Below, piece by piece: positions 37,726-47,665 of a DNA stretch of 64,000 nucleotides. A program made the translations under genes and the position numbers. Below the pieces are notes generated by a model. It had not been told where the DNA came from. It did not search any database and saw only the letters and a program-made list of their open reading frames with translations. Source of the DNA: UBA6627 sp965248675 (GTDB lineage: Bacteria > Chloroflexota > Dehalococcoidia > UBA2979); the NCBI GenBank assembly GCA_965248675.1, contig CBDFJZ010000005.1, positions 310,001 to 374,000 on the forward strand. The letters run 5' to 3'. How positions within the stretch are numbered: position 1 is the first letter of the stretch; the number at the start of each line of letters is the position of its first letter.

Positions 37726-38529
37726 CTAGATCTTGGCCGCCACGCCACCGTCGATGTTGATCATCTCGCCGGTGATGAAGCGCGATTCGTCGCTGGCCAG
37801 GAAGAGCACGAGGTTGGCCACGTCTTCGACGTGGCCGGGGCCCTTCACGATCTGCGCGAAGTCGAACATCTTCTCGAACACGTGGTGCCCGCCGTCGGGA
37901 TCGTTGATCGTTCCTCGGGTCGCTCCCGGCGTCAGGATCTGACCGGGGCGGACGCAGTTGACCCTGATGTTGTCCCGGCCGCCGACGCCGGCCATGTAAC
38001 GCGTCAGAGCATCGACGCCGGCCTTCGCCGCGTAGTACGACGACGCGGTCGCGCCGAATTCGTCCTGCATCCTCGAGCTGAAGCCGCGCTGCGCAGCCAG
38101 CGAGGACATGTTGATCACAGCTCCGCCGCCCGCGCTCACTAGATGCGGCCACACGGCGCGGCTCATGCTGAACGTACCGGTCAGGTTGACGTTGACCACG
38201 CGTTCGAACGTTTCCCTGGTTTCGTCGGGGAAGTTGCCCGGACCGCCGCCGCCGGCGTTGTTGAACAAGACGTCGATCGTGCCGTAGGTCGCCGCGGCGT
38301 GGTCAACGGCCGCGACGATCGAGTCCTCGTCTGAGACGTCGCAGACGATGAACGTCGCCGCCCCGCCCGCGTCTCGAATCGCGGCCTCGACGGCCCGGCC
38401 CTGCTCCTCACGGCGGGCCATGATGATCACCTTCGCCCCTTCGCGGGCAAAGAGGTGAGCCGTGCCTTCGCCAATCCCGCTGTTGCCCCCGGTAATGATC
38501 GCGACTTTGCCTTCGAGCCGGTTCGTCAC
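37726..38529 (-). CDS. SDR-family oxidoreductase
   Basis: A 267-residue classical short-chain dehydrogenase. The cofactor motif is TGGNSGIG (about residues 14-21), NNAGGGG follows, the catalytic Ser is in NMSSLAAQ and the YxxxK pair is in SYYAAKAG. The C-terminal ITGEMINIDGG is typical. The Arg residues after the second strand (MARREEQ) suggest NADP use. The substrate is unknown; it lies divergent to the transporter operon. Confidence 0.9.
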   Translation of the reverse strand: MTNRLEGKVAIITGGNSGIGEGTAHLFAREGAKVIIMARREEQGRAVEAAIRDAGGAATFIVCDVSDEDSIVAAVDHAAATYGTIDVLFNNAGGGGPGNFPDETRETFERVVNVNLTGTFSMSRAVWPHLVSAGGGAVINMSSLAAQRGFSSRMQDEFGATASSYYAAKAGVDALTRYMAGVGGRDNIRVNCVRPGQILTPGATRGTINDPDGGHHVFEKMFDFAQIVKGPGHVEDVANLVLFLASDESRFITGEMINIDGGVAAKI

Positions 38530-38890
38530 GTGATGTTCCTTTGAATCGCGCCCGCTACGTTCGGCGAACGCGGGGATGTTATTCGCGGAAGGGCGGGCCG
38601 GGCCAGATTGAACCTCATTGCGGGGCCCTCCAGCAAGGCGCGGGAGCGGCGTGTGGCCGCGGACGAACCGGAGGGTACGCCGCGGGCGTGGTCAGAGGCC
38701 TCGGCGCTGTCCGCTGGCCGTCCGCCGATCGAGGTCCGTCCGCCAGCGGACTGCGGACCGTTCTCAACGAGGCTTAGTGTCGCCGCGAGGAGAGCCAGAG
38801 CTGAGCCCATTTCGTATAGTCTGTTGCCATCACAACAGCGGTATCGGGCACCAGCCTGGCTCGACGCGTGAGATCTAGAGGAGAGGGAAC
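38530..38890. other. Divergent regulatory gap
   Basis: The 361 bases hold the promoters of two divergent genes. TATAGT (38815-38820) is a plausible -10 box for the binding protein, and a short dyad CTGTTG...CAACAG follows (38821-38838). No gene seen. Confidence 0.35.
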
Positions 38891-40543
38891 ATGGCGAGTG
38901 AGGGTTTCGAGGCAGGGCGAATTAGCCGTCGATCGGCGCTGCGGGGTGCCGCGGTTGGTGCGGCCGGACTCGCCGGTGCGGCGCTCATCGGGTGTGGCGA
39001 CGACGACGGTGGCGGCGATAGCGGCGGAGATGGCGGTGGTGGCGATGGAGCCGCCGGAGAACCGAAGAAGGGCGGCGAGCTGATCTGGGGCACGCTGAGC
39101 AACTGGGAGAGCTACAACGGTCCCTACACCTCCGGCAGCGTGCAGAGCCCCAACTGGTCGGCATTCTGGGACACGCTGACGAAATTCGGCGCGGACTCGA
39201 TGGCGCCCGAGCCGCACCTGGCCGAGGCGTGGGAGTTCAATGGCGACCAGACGCAGCTGAAGGTCACGCTGCAACAGGGCATGGAGTTCCACAGCGGCAA
39301 GCCGATGGACGCCGAGGCGGTTAAGGGAAGCTTCGAGAAGATCGACGACGAGGGCACGAACAACAGCCAGGTCAAGGGCACGTTCTCCAAGTACGTCGAG
39401 AGCATCGATGTGGTCGATAGCCGGACGCTGAACTTCAATCTGGCGTGGCCCGGGCCGCTGATCTTCGACGTCTTCCAGTACGCACACGTCCACGATCCGG
39501 ACACCCTCGAGGCGTACACAGCGGACCGCGCGGACCCGGTCGGCTTCGGAGGCGCGAGCGGACCCTACAAGTTCGATCTCGACTCGTTCCGCCCGGCTGA
39601 GTCGTATCGAGGCGTGCGTCACGAGGCACACTACGAGCCGACGCTCGTGGACTCGATTGAGTTCCGCCGCTTCCAGGACGCCAGCGTGCTGGGCCTCGCG
39701 CTCGATGCCGGCGAGATCCACGCCACGAACAATGCCACTGCTGCTGACGGGATCCGATGGCAAGACAGCGACCTGAACCTCGACATCGCGCCTCCGGGTC
39801 TCGCGATGTGGGTGATGGGCATGGTCACGACCCAGAACGGCGGCGGGCACCCGGCGTTCGACGACCCGCGCGTGCGCAAGGCCCTCTACATGGCCGTCGA
39901 CCGGAAGCGGCTTTCCGAAGAGACGTTCCAGGGGCTCGCCGATCCGATTGAGTTCTACTGGCAGCCGTTCTCGGAGGCCTTCGACCCGGAGCTCGATCGC
40001 GAGCACTTCGACATAGACGCGGCCAAGGCGCTGATTGACGAGTCAGGCTGGGCCGGCGAGGAGATCGAGCTCTCGGTGACTTCCGGTGGTGACCCCGCGG
40101 ACGACGCGATCGCGGCGGTGATCCAGGCGGACGCCGAGAAGATCGGTATCAACCTCAAGATCGAGCTCTACGACGGAGCCGTGCGAGGGCCGCTGTTCCG
40201 CGAGGGGCAGCTCCCGGGGGCGTACATTTCGTCCTTCGCGTTCTACGCGTTGCAGCCGGAGACGCTGCCGGTGATGAACTTCCAGATGCGTCTGCCGAAC
40301 TCGTGCGCGTACGACACGCCCGAGTACCGGGAGATCATCGATGGCTTCGGTGCGCGGCCGACCGCCTCCGAGCGCACGGACCTGCACAAGCAGCTGAACG
40401 CGCTCTACGATCGAGAACCGTGGATCGCTCCGATCGTCAGCCGCGGCTACGTCTGGGCGTGGCAGAAGAAGCTGAAAAACCTGACGTGGGACACTCTTTC
40501 GATTCCGTTCCACTCCAGGTACTGGCTCGACGAAGACGTCTAG
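38891..40543 (+). CDS. ABC transporter substrate-binding lipoprotein (SBP family 5)
   Basis: A 550-residue binding protein with a twin-arginine signal (ISRRSALRGAAVG) and lipobox ending in Cys (AALIGCG), then a Gly/Asp-rich linker (about 35-55). The body has LAEAWEF, FHSGKPMDAEAV and ALYMAVDRKRL, typical of dipeptide/oligopeptide or nickel binding proteins. GAGGAGAGGG precedes ATG 38891. Two permease genes follow after 70 bases. It resembles the protein at 14565 in signal and layout. The ligand is unknown; the nearby CoA-transferase and sulfatase suggest an organic acid or sulfated compound. Confidence 0.9.
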   Translation: MASEGFEAGRISRRSALRGAAVGAAGLAGAALIGCGDDDGGGDSGGDGGGGDGAAGEPKKGGELIWGTLSNWESYNGPYTSGSVQSPNWSAFWDTLTKFGADSMAPEPHLAEAWEFNGDQTQLKVTLQQGMEFHSGKPMDAEAVKGSFEKIDDEGTNNSQVKGTFSKYVESIDVVDSRTLNFNLAWPGPLIFDVFQYAHVHDPDTLEAYTADRADPVGFGGASGPYKFDLDSFRPAESYRGVRHEAHYEPTLVDSIEFRRFQDASVLGLALDAGEIHATNNATAADGIRWQDSDLNLDIAPPGLAMWVMGMVTTQNGGGHPAFDDPRVRKALYMAVDRKRLSEETFQGLADPIEFYWQPFSEAFDPELDREHFDIDAAKALIDESGWAGEEIELSVTSGGDPADDAIAAVIQADAEKIGINLKIELYDGAVRGPLFREGQLPGAYISSFAFYALQPETLPVMNFQMRLPNSCAYDTPEYREIIDGFGARPTASERTDLHKQLNALYDREPWIAPIVSRGYVWAWQKKLKNLTWDTLSIPFHSRYWLDEDV

Positions 40544-40613
40544 CCAGTGGCCGCGCCGAGGCCGGAGTTCGAGGTGAGGATCACCGGGACGCTGTTGAGT
40601 TAGGGTTGCGGGC

Positions 40614-41558
40614 ATGAGCGGGTTCATCGTGCGCCGCATGGCCGAAGCCGTCCTGGTGATCTTTCTGGCGACGCTGGTCGTCTTCTTCGTGGTACGGCTG
40701 ATCCCTGGCGATCCGGCTGAGCTGCTCGCAGGCGATGACGCCACCACCGAGGACATCTTCGAGCTCCGCGAGCGACTGGGGCTGAACGACCCCGTGGCCA
40801 TTCAGTACCTGAACTGGGTGACGGATGCCATCCGAGGCGACTTCGGCACGTCCTTCACCCGGAACCTGCCTGTCCGGGACGTCCTCGGCAACGCGGTGCT
40901 GCCCACGCTCGAGCTTGCAGTCGCGGGGTACTTCTTCGCGATTCTGATTGGAGTCCCGATCGGCATCTTCGCCGGCATCAAACCGGGCGGGATCGCGGAC
41001 TATTTCGCCACCGCGTTCACGATCTCCACGCTCGGCATCCCAAACTTCATCCTCGGCCTGCTCCTGCTCTGGGTAGTGGGCGTCGAGCTCGGCTGGTTAC
41101 CGGTCTCCGGGCGCGTGTCGATCGACGAGGACCCGCTGCAGGCCCTCAAGTTCCTGATCCTGCCGACGATCGCCGCCGGGTCCTCGCTCGCGTCTGTGCT
41201 GGCGCGGTTCGTACGAGCCTCGATCCAGGAGGTGATGAACCAGGACTACGTGCGGACCGCGCGGGCGAAGGGGCTCCGCGAACGCGAGGTGGTGTTGCGC
41301 CACGCCATGCGCAACGCCCTGATCCCCGTGATCACGGTCGCGGCGCTGCAGGTTGGCGGCCTGATCTCGGGCGCGCTGGTCGTCGAGGTCGTGTTCTCCA
41401 GGCCTGGCTTCGGCAGCCTGCTGATCAATTCCGTCGTCGGTCGGGACTATGTCCTGCTGCAGGCGCTGCTCGCGGTCCTCGTCGCCATCTTCATCGCCGC
41501 GAACACGCTGGCGGACATCACCTATGGCTTTGCCGATCCGCGGATCCGAGTGCGCTGA
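40614..41558 (+). CDS. DppB-like ABC permease
   Basis: A 314-residue permease with an N-terminal helix (VLVIFLATLVVFFVVRLIPG), ELRERLGLNDPVAIQYL, several membrane spans and the EAA loop DYVRTARAKGLREREVVLRH. It is coupled to the next gene by overlapping stop and start (TGATGG at 41557-41562). It belongs to the second binding protein-permease operon, which also has no ATPase genes. Confidence 0.9.
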   Translation: MSGFIVRRMAEAVLVIFLATLVVFFVVRLIPGDPAELLAGDDATTEDIFELRERLGLNDPVAIQYLNWVTDAIRGDFGTSFTRNLPVRDVLGNAVLPTLELAVAGYFFAILIGVPIGIFAGIKPGGIADYFATAFTISTLGIPNFILGLLLLWVVGVELGWLPVSGRVSIDEDPLQALKFLILPTIAAGSSLASVLARFVRASIQEVMNQDYVRTARAKGLREREVVLRHAMRNALIPVITVAALQVGGLISGALVVEVVFSRPGFGSLLINSVVGRDYVLLQALLAVLVAIFIAANTLADITYGFADPRIRVR

Positions 41559-42469
41559 TGGCGGAGACCGCACAGGCCACCGAACTCAAGATCCGACAGA
41601 ACCGGATACTGGAATGGCGCCGCCAGTCTCAGGTCTTCGACGTCATCTACCGCGTGGTCCGCGAGCGGCGCGGGCAGGTCGCGGTGCTGATCCTCGTCCT
41701 GCTGGCTCTGGGCGCGATCTTCGCGCCCGTGCTCACCCCCTATCACTACGCCGAGCAGATCCGCGGCGCGCGACTCGAGTCACCGTCGTGGTCGAACCCG
41801 CTCGGCACTGATCACCTCAATCGCGATCAGCTCACGCGGGTGCTCGTTGGCCTTCGGATCTCGCTGCTGGTGAGCGCGAGCGCCGTCGCGATCGGCGCGC
41901 CGGTCGGGGTCGCGATCGGCTACGTCGCAGGCTACTTCGGTGGCTGGGTCGAGAGCGTCCTGATGCGGTTGATCGACACGATGCTGGCGTTCCCGGGCCT
42001 GCTCACCGCGATCGCGGTGCTCGCGATCCTCGGCACGGGACTGCGCGAGATCGCGATCACGCTGGGCATCGGTGCGGTGCCGGTCTTCGCGCGGCTCTCA
42101 CGCGGGCAGATGCTCCAGGAGAAGGAGCGCGACTACACGCTCGCCGCGCGCGCGCTCGGCGCGAGCCCGCTGCGGATCGTCGTGCGGCACATCGCGATCA
42201 ACACGCTGCCGCCGCTGCTCGTCCAGGCGGCGCTGGTGATGGCCTTCGCCGTGATCGCCGAGGCGACGCTGAACTTCCTCGGACTGGGCGCGTCGCCGCC
42301 GATCCCGACGATCGGGATCCTGCTGTCCGATGCACGACAGTGGCTGACCAGCGGCGCGTGGTGGTACATCCTCTTCCCGACGCTGGTGCTCTCGCTGATC
42401 TTGATCTCGCTCAACTTCATGGCCGACGCGATCGTCGAGGCGACGAACCCGTACGCGAGGAATCGCTAG
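41558..42469 (+). CDS. DppC-like ABC permease
   Basis: A 303-residue permease. The ATG overlaps the stop of the DppB-like gene. After a cytoplasmic N-terminus it has a membrane helix (VAVLILVLLALGAIFAPVL), the signature NPLGTDHLNRDQLTRVL, a run of spans and the EAA loop ALGASPLRIVVRHIAIN. The CoA-transferase gene follows at 42511, probably in the same operon. Confidence 0.9.
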   Translation: MAETAQATELKIRQNRILEWRRQSQVFDVIYRVVRERRGQVAVLILVLLALGAIFAPVLTPYHYAEQIRGARLESPSWSNPLGTDHLNRDQLTRVLVGLRISLLVSASAVAIGAPVGVAIGYVAGYFGGWVESVLMRLIDTMLAFPGLLTAIAVLAILGTGLREIAITLGIGAVPVFARLSRGQMLQEKERDYTLAARALGASPLRIVVRHIAINTLPPLLVQAALVMAFAVIAEATLNFLGLGASPPIPTIGILLSDARQWLTSGAWWYILFPTLVLSLILISLNFMADAIVEATNPYARNR

Positions 42470-42510
42470 CCGGCCGGCCGAATCCGCCAGCGAAGCTGGA
42501 GGGGGGACCA

Positions 42511-43788
42511 GTGACCGAGGAGCCGACCGCCCTGTTCGAGGGCTTGCGGGTTGTCGAGTTCGGCGTGTTCGTCGCCGGCCCCTACGCGGCCGAGCTGTTC
42601 GCGCACGGTGGCGCCGACGTGATCAAGGTCGAACCCGCCGAGGGCGACGCGACACGGTTCAACAGCACGATCGTCCCGGGCGAAGGCCGGCAGTACATCA
42701 TCAAGGCCCGCGGTAAGCGCGGCATTCCGATCCAGCTCGGGCACCCCGACGGGCAGGCGATCGCGCGACGGCTCGCGCTGAGCGCCGACGTGCTCATCTC
42801 CAACATGAGGCCGGGCACGCTGAAGAAGTACAACCTCGACTACGACAGTCTGAGCGCCGAGAACCCGCGCATTATTGTGGGTGAGATCAGCGCGTTCGGA
42901 TCTGAGGGCCCATATGGCGGCCTCGCTGGAGCGGACTTCCAGGCCCAGGCGGCCTCCGGGCTGATGATGTCGGCGGGTGCGTTCGACGGTGACGAACCGC
43001 GTTACACCGACGCCTACCTCACCGACTACATGTCGGGCGTGCTGCTCGCCTTCGGCGTCGCGTCGGCGCTCTGGCGCCGCGAGCAGACCGGCTACGGCCA
43101 GCAGGTCTGCGCCACCCTCTACCAGGCCGGGCTGGCGTTGCAGCACGGGACGGCGAACATCTTCGACGCGGTCGACCTCTGGAAGCGTGACTTCGCCAAA
43201 TGGGTGAAGATCGAGGAACCGAACGCTCGCGAGGCCGCCGATCGTCGTCGCGCCCAGGGGCCGATGGCAGCCGCCGGTACCTATCGGACGGCGGACAATC
43301 GCTTCATCGCCGTCGGCGCCTCCAAGCGAGCGCTGAGCCGGCTCTTGCCGCTGCTCGGTATCGCGGACGACAGTCTCGATCCCGCGTGGCAGATGCCCGA
43401 CGACTCGCGTGAGCACTTCGCCGCGCTGCGCCTTCGGATGAAAGAAGCGATCAGCCAGCTGCAGAGCGCGGAGCTGCTTCACGAGCTGCAGTCAGCCGGC
43501 ATCCCCTGCGCGATGGCGGAGTTCCTCGAGGAAGTCATGCTGGGCGAACAGGCCGAGGCGAACGGCTTCGTCTACTCCGCCGATCACCCGGCCGTGGGGC
43601 CGATGATCATGCCCGGCGCGCCCGTGAAGTTCGGGCGGGACCGCTACGAGGCGGGCGACCGGTCGCCCGCGTTCGGCGAGCACGCGCGCGAGGTGCTCGG
43701 GGAGCTTGGGTATTCGGACGACGAGATCGCGGGATTCATCGAGGACGGCGCGGTCGCCGAGGAGCTGGATCTGACGCGCACCTGGTAA
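42511..43788 (+). CDS. CaiB/BaiF CoA-transferase
   Basis: A 425-residue family III CoA-transferase. GTG 42511 has GGAGGGGGGA upstream. The N-terminus GLRVVEFGVFVAGPYAAELF and HGGADVIKVEP are typical. The catalytic position reads GQQVCATLYQAG, so Gln replaces Asp by my alignment. It follows the permease operon by 41 bases and precedes the sulfatase by 71, suggesting one catabolic transcription unit. It is unpaired, unlike the genes in the left region. Substrate unknown. Confidence 0.88.
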   Translation: MTEEPTALFEGLRVVEFGVFVAGPYAAELFAHGGADVIKVEPAEGDATRFNSTIVPGEGRQYIIKARGKRGIPIQLGHPDGQAIARRLALSADVLISNMRPGTLKKYNLDYDSLSAENPRIIVGEISAFGSEGPYGGLAGADFQAQAASGLMMSAGAFDGDEPRYTDAYLTDYMSGVLLAFGVASALWRREQTGYGQQVCATLYQAGLALQHGTANIFDAVDLWKRDFAKWVKIEEPNAREAADRRRAQGPMAAAGTYRTADNRFIAVGASKRALSRLLPLLGIADDSLDPAWQMPDDSREHFAALRLRMKEAISQLQSAELLHELQSAGIPCAMAEFLEEVMLGEQAEANGFVYSADHPAVGPMIMPGAPVKFGRDRYEAGDRSPAFGEHAREVLGELGYSDDEIAGFIEDGAVAEELDLTRTW

Positions 43789-43859
43789 CACCGGCCTGAG
43801 CGGAACAGAAGTCAGATACCTCGGCGGCCGCGTCGAGGTTCAGATACGGGGAGGGCACA

Positions 43860-46136
43860 ATGACCACCGAGACCGATTTCGAGGGCACGATCGGACGCAG
43901 CTTCCAGGATTCACAGCCCTGGTGGCCGCCACCCCCGGCGACGGCGGACGGCAACAGCCCGAACGTCGTGATCATCCTCTTCGACGACCTCGGATTCGCT
44001 CAGCTTGGCTGCTACGGATCGACGATCGATACGTCCAACATCGACGCGCTTGCCGCGGCGGGCGTGCGGTTCTCGAACTACCACACGACGGCGCTCTGCT
44101 CGCCAACCCGCGCGAGCCTGCTGACCGGCCGGAACCATCACTCGATCGGGATGCGAGCGATCGCCGACTACGACAGCGGCTTCCCGAACATGCGCGGGGC
44201 GATCACCAAGAACGCGGCCACACTCGCGGAGATGTTGCGCGAGCACGGCTATGCCACGTTCGCGACCGGCAAGTGGCACCTCGCGCCTCGCGAGCAGCGT
44301 TCCGCGGCAGGGCCGTTCGATGACTGGCCGCTCCAGCGCGGCTTCGACCGCTACTACGGGTTCCTCTCGGGCGCCGAGGACCAGTTCTATCCCGAGCTGA
44401 CCCAGGACAACCACCACATCCATCCCCCGGCTACACCGGACGAGGGGTATCACTTCAGCGCGGATATCGTTGATCAGGCGATCGGTTACATCCGCGATCA
44501 CCGGTCGATCTATCCGACGCGGCCGTTCTTCCTCTACCTGCCGTTCGGCGCCACGCACTCTCCGCACCAGGCGCCCGCGGACTACATCGAGAAGTACCGA
44601 GGCAAGTTCGATCAGGGCTGGGACGCGACACGCGAGGAGTGGCGCCAGCGCCAGCTCGAGAGCGGGATCATCCCGCCAGGTACCGATCTCGCTCCTCGGA
44701 ACCCCGGCGTTGAGGCGTGGGACGATCTGTCCGAGAACGCCAGGAAGCTCGCTGCGCGTCTACAAGAGGCATTCGCGGGCTTCCTCGATCACACGGACGA
44801 CCAGATCGGCCGCCTCGTGCGGTTCCTGGACGAGTCCGGCGATCTCGACAACACGATCCTGATGGTCACCTCGGATAACGGCGCCAGCCAGGAGGGCGGT
44901 CCTCAGGGCGTGACGGATGGCGCACGCTACTCGCATCCGCTGCTCGACGACCTCGACACGATCGAGTCCCGGCTGGACGACATCGGCGGGCCCCGCAGCG
45001 CGCCGAATTACCCGTGGGGCTGGGCACAGGCCGGGAACACGCCGCTGAAGTGGTACAAGAGCCAGACGCACGGCGGGGGCATTCGCGATCCGCTGGTCGT
45101 CCATTGGCCCCAGCAGATCACCGACGGCGGCGCCATCCGCCACGAGTTCCACCACGTAACCGATATCGTGCCGACCGTGCTGGAGCTCCTCGATCTCGAG
45201 GCGCCGACCACCTACCGCGGCGTCGACCAGATGCCCGTCTCGGGCACCAGCTTCGCGTACGCACTGGCTGCCTCGGGCGACGACGCGCCTCGACGAGGAC
45301 CACAGTACTTCGAGATGTTCGGGCACCGCGCGATCTGGGCGGACGGCTGGAAGGCAGTCTCCCACCACACGAAGAACGCTGCCTACACAGACGACGAGTG
45401 GGAGCTGTACCACGTCGATGAGGACTTCTCCGAGTGCCACGATCTGGCCGGGGAGCTGCCCGACAAGCTGCGAGAGCTGATCGATATCTGGTGGATCGAG
45501 GCCGGTCGTTACGGCGTGCTTCCACTCGATGACCGCAGCTTCCAGCTCACCGGGCCCGCTCAGCGGCCGGGCAGCGTGCACGAGACTCTGAAGTACCACT
45601 ACATCCCACCGATCTCGCGCGTGCCGGGATCGGTCGCACCGGCGATGGCGCTGGGCGAGTGGTCGATGACCTTCGAGATCGAGCGCGCCGATTCCTCAGA
45701 CGGCGGATTGCTCTTAGCCCGTGGCAGTCAGAACGAGGGGATGGCCTTCTACGTGAAGGGCAATCGGCTGCAGTTCGACTACAACGCGCTCACCGACATC
45801 ACCCACGGCGAGTCTGACATCGACGTCCCCGATGGCCGTGTCTCGGTCGGCGCGAGACTGGAGGGCGAAGGGATCGGAGGGACCGGCCGCGTCATCTTCT
45901 CGATCGACGGAGCGGACGCCGGCACCATCGAGCTCCCGTTCTTGCTGCGCGGCGTCGGTGGCGGCGCCGCCCGCATCGGGTCCGATCACCACTCGCCGGT
46001 CAGCCCGGGCTATGACCCACGCTCCGAATTCAGCGGCACGATTCACGCCGTGGACATCGAGGTGACTCGGTGGGCGACGGGCCAGCGGCTGGTTGCCGGG
46101 GAGGCGCCCAGGAGCCTGTACACCTCGAACCTCTAG
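43860..46136 (+). CDS. Type I sulfatase (arylsulfatase family)
   Basis: A 758-residue alkaline-phosphatase-fold sulfatase. The metal-binding start NVVIILFDDLG (about 35-45) and the formylglycine signature CSPTRASLLTGR, with Cys80 as the residue to be converted, are present. GKWHL follows and NGASQEGG appears before a second metal site. The C-terminal part (about 600-758, SMTFEIERADSSDGG onward) is a beta-sandwich-like domain. No signal peptide is evident, so it may act in the cytoplasm on an imported sulfate ester. GGGAGGGC lies before ATG 43860. No sulfatase-maturating enzyme is in the window. Confidence 0.92.
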   Translation: MTTETDFEGTIGRSFQDSQPWWPPPPATADGNSPNVVIILFDDLGFAQLGCYGSTIDTSNIDALAAAGVRFSNYHTTALCSPTRASLLTGRNHHSIGMRAIADYDSGFPNMRGAITKNAATLAEMLREHGYATFATGKWHLAPREQRSAAGPFDDWPLQRGFDRYYGFLSGAEDQFYPELTQDNHHIHPPATPDEGYHFSADIVDQAIGYIRDHRSIYPTRPFFLYLPFGATHSPHQAPADYIEKYRGKFDQGWDATREEWRQRQLESGIIPPGTDLAPRNPGVEAWDDLSENARKLAARLQEAFAGFLDHTDDQIGRLVRFLDESGDLDNTILMVTSDNGASQEGGPQGVTDGARYSHPLLDDLDTIESRLDDIGGPRSAPNYPWGWAQAGNTPLKWYKSQTHGGGIRDPLVVHWPQQITDGGAIRHEFHHVTDIVPTVLELLDLEAPTTYRGVDQMPVSGTSFAYALAASGDDAPRRGPQYFEMFGHRAIWADGWKAVSHHTKNAAYTDDEWELYHVDEDFSECHDLAGELPDKLRELIDIWWIEAGRYGVLPLDDRSFQLTGPAQRPGSVHETLKYHYIPPISRVPGSVAPAMALGEWSMTFEIERADSSDGGLLLARGSQNEGMAFYVKGNRLQFDYNALTDITHGESDIDVPDGRVSVGARLEGEGIGGTGRVIFSIDGADAGTIELPFLLRGVGGGAARIGSDHHSPVSPGYDPRSEFSGTIHAVDIEVTRWATGQRLVAGEAPRSLYTSNL

Positions 46137-46162
46137 GCGCTGGCCACGGGTTCGGTTCAGTC

Positions 46163-46184
46163 GGGCCGCCCTCGGGGGCGGCCC
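46163..46184 (+). terminator. 9-bp hairpin after sulfatase
   Basis: GGGCCGCCC (46163-46171) pairs with GGGCGGCCC (46176-46184) across TCGG. It probably ends the catabolic operon. Confidence 0.7.
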
Positions 46185-46240
46185 GCCGCGTGCCGAGGGC
46201 ATGCATGGCGGCGGTAGCCGCGGCTCGGCATACTGCGCCG

Positions 46241-47383
46241 ATGCCGCTGCTCCCGTTCCGTATCGAATTCACCGAGCGCGCGATCGCCGACCTGCACCGG
46301 CGCCTCGACGCCGCGCGCTGGCCCGAGATCGTGATCGACGAAGGCTGGCAAGCCGGCACCAACGACGCCGTGCTCCGCGATCTCGTGCACTACTGGCGCG
46401 CCGATTACGATTGGTTCGCGGTGCAGGACGAGCTGAACGAGCTGACGCACGTCCGAGGGCCGGTCGGCGGCGAAGAGCTGCACGCGATCCTCTACACCGG
46501 ACCCGGCAGCGAGCAGCGGATGCCTCTGCTCCTGGTCCACGGCTGGCCGGGCTCCGTCGTCGAGTTTCTGGATGCCGCCGAGCTGCTGGCGGCGGGGCTG
46601 GACGGCGCCCCGGGCTTCGACCTCGTGATCCCCTCGCTGCCCGGCTTCGGCTTCTCCGAGGCGCCGCGAACACCCGGCATGCACCCGGGCACGATCGCCG
46701 AGCGGCTGCATGCGCTCATGCTCGAACTCGGGTACGAGCGCTACGGGGTGCAGGGTGGCGACTGGGGCGCGATCACCGGGACCGCGCTCGCGCTCCAGCA
46801 GCCCGACGCGGTCCTCGGTCTGCACGTCAACTTCGTGGGTACCGCGGCTCGCGGCCGGCCGCCGGCCGACGACGAGATCAGTGACGAGGAGCGCGCGTTC
46901 CGCGAACGTCAGCAAGCGTTCCAGGCGACGGAGACCGACTACAGCCACATCCAGGGCACGCGACCGCAGACGCTGGCGTACGCGCAGCACGATTCACCCG
47001 TTGGGCTGCTTTCCTGGATCCTCGAAAAGTTCTGGGTCTGGTCGGACCACGGCGACGACCTCTGGGACACCCTCGATCGCGACCGGTTGCTGACCAACGT
47101 GATGCTCTACTGGCTGACCGGCTCGGTGCTGTCGGCCGCCCGGATCTACTACGAAATGCGGCGCGGCGGCGCCTCGGCGCTCGCCGGTCGGGTGACGGTA
47201 CCCACCGCCTACGCACGCTTCCCGGCCGAGCCGTGGGCGGCGCCACGCGAGGTCGCCGAGCGTCGCTACAACCTCGTCCGAATGACGGATCCGGCACACG
47301 GCGGCCACTTCGCCGCCCTCGAGCAGCCCACGCTTTACGCCGCGGACGTGGCGTCCTTCTTCGCGGGATTGTCGCGCGACTAG
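46241..47383 (+). CDS. Epoxide hydrolase
   Basis: A 380-residue alpha/beta hydrolase with the epoxide hydrolase N-terminal domain (PFRIEFTERAIADLHRRLD, then RWPE). LLLVHGWPGSVVEF is the oxyanion region; the nucleophile Asp is in VQGGDWGA, and the terminal His is in GGHFAALEQP. Microsomal-type bacterial epoxide hydrolases have this layout. I chose ATG 46241; ATG 46205 in frame is an alternative. It may detoxify or catabolise epoxides from the nearby pathways. Confidence 0.9.
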   Translation: MPLLPFRIEFTERAIADLHRRLDAARWPEIVIDEGWQAGTNDAVLRDLVHYWRADYDWFAVQDELNELTHVRGPVGGEELHAILYTGPGSEQRMPLLLVHGWPGSVVEFLDAAELLAAGLDGAPGFDLVIPSLPGFGFSEAPRTPGMHPGTIAERLHALMLELGYERYGVQGGDWGAITGTALALQQPDAVLGLHVNFVGTAARGRPPADDEISDEERAFRERQQAFQATETDYSHIQGTRPQTLAYAQHDSPVGLLSWILEKFWVWSDHGDDLWDTLDRDRLLTNVMLYWLTGSVLSAARIYYEMRRGGASALAGRVTVPTAYARFPAEPWAAPREVAERRYNLVRMTDPAHGGHFAALEQPTLYAADVASFFAGLSRD

Positions 47384-47428
47384 CGAGCATTGCGTGCCGG
47401 ATCCGGCGATCCGTACACTCCGGGTCAC

Positions 47429-47504
47429 GCCCTCGTAGCTCAGTGGATAGAGCACTGGCCTCCGGAGCCAGGTGTCGCAGGCTCGAATCCTGCCGAGGGT
47501 ACCA
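47429..47504 (+). tRNA. tRNA-Arg (CCG)
   Basis: The acceptor GCCCTCG pairs with CGAGGGT (one G-T pair). The anticodon arm is CTGGC-CTCCGGA-GCCAG (anticodon CCG), the T-loop GCTCGAATC, and CCA is encoded at 47502-47504. Confidence 0.95.
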
Positions 47505-47665
47505 GCGCCCATCTAGTCGTTCGCGACTCACCGGAGGACCCCCAGGGTCGCCTCGGTGCGAACCGCCGGGCCCTCGATGCTCGTGATCCACGCTGCGGAC
47601 CGCGACCGCTACCATGGATCGCGGAGCGAGACGATCAACCGGGTCGCAGTGGAGACAGCACGTCC

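Noticed and set aside
38774..40006. Minus-strand open frame of 410 codons
   Set aside because: It is antisense to the binding protein gene, which has clear signal and domain motifs.
47390..47665. Open frame upstream of the membrane cyclophilin
   Set aside because: It runs straight through tRNA-Arg and gives the familiar tRNA shadow VAQWIEHWPPEPGVAGSNP; the real start is later.
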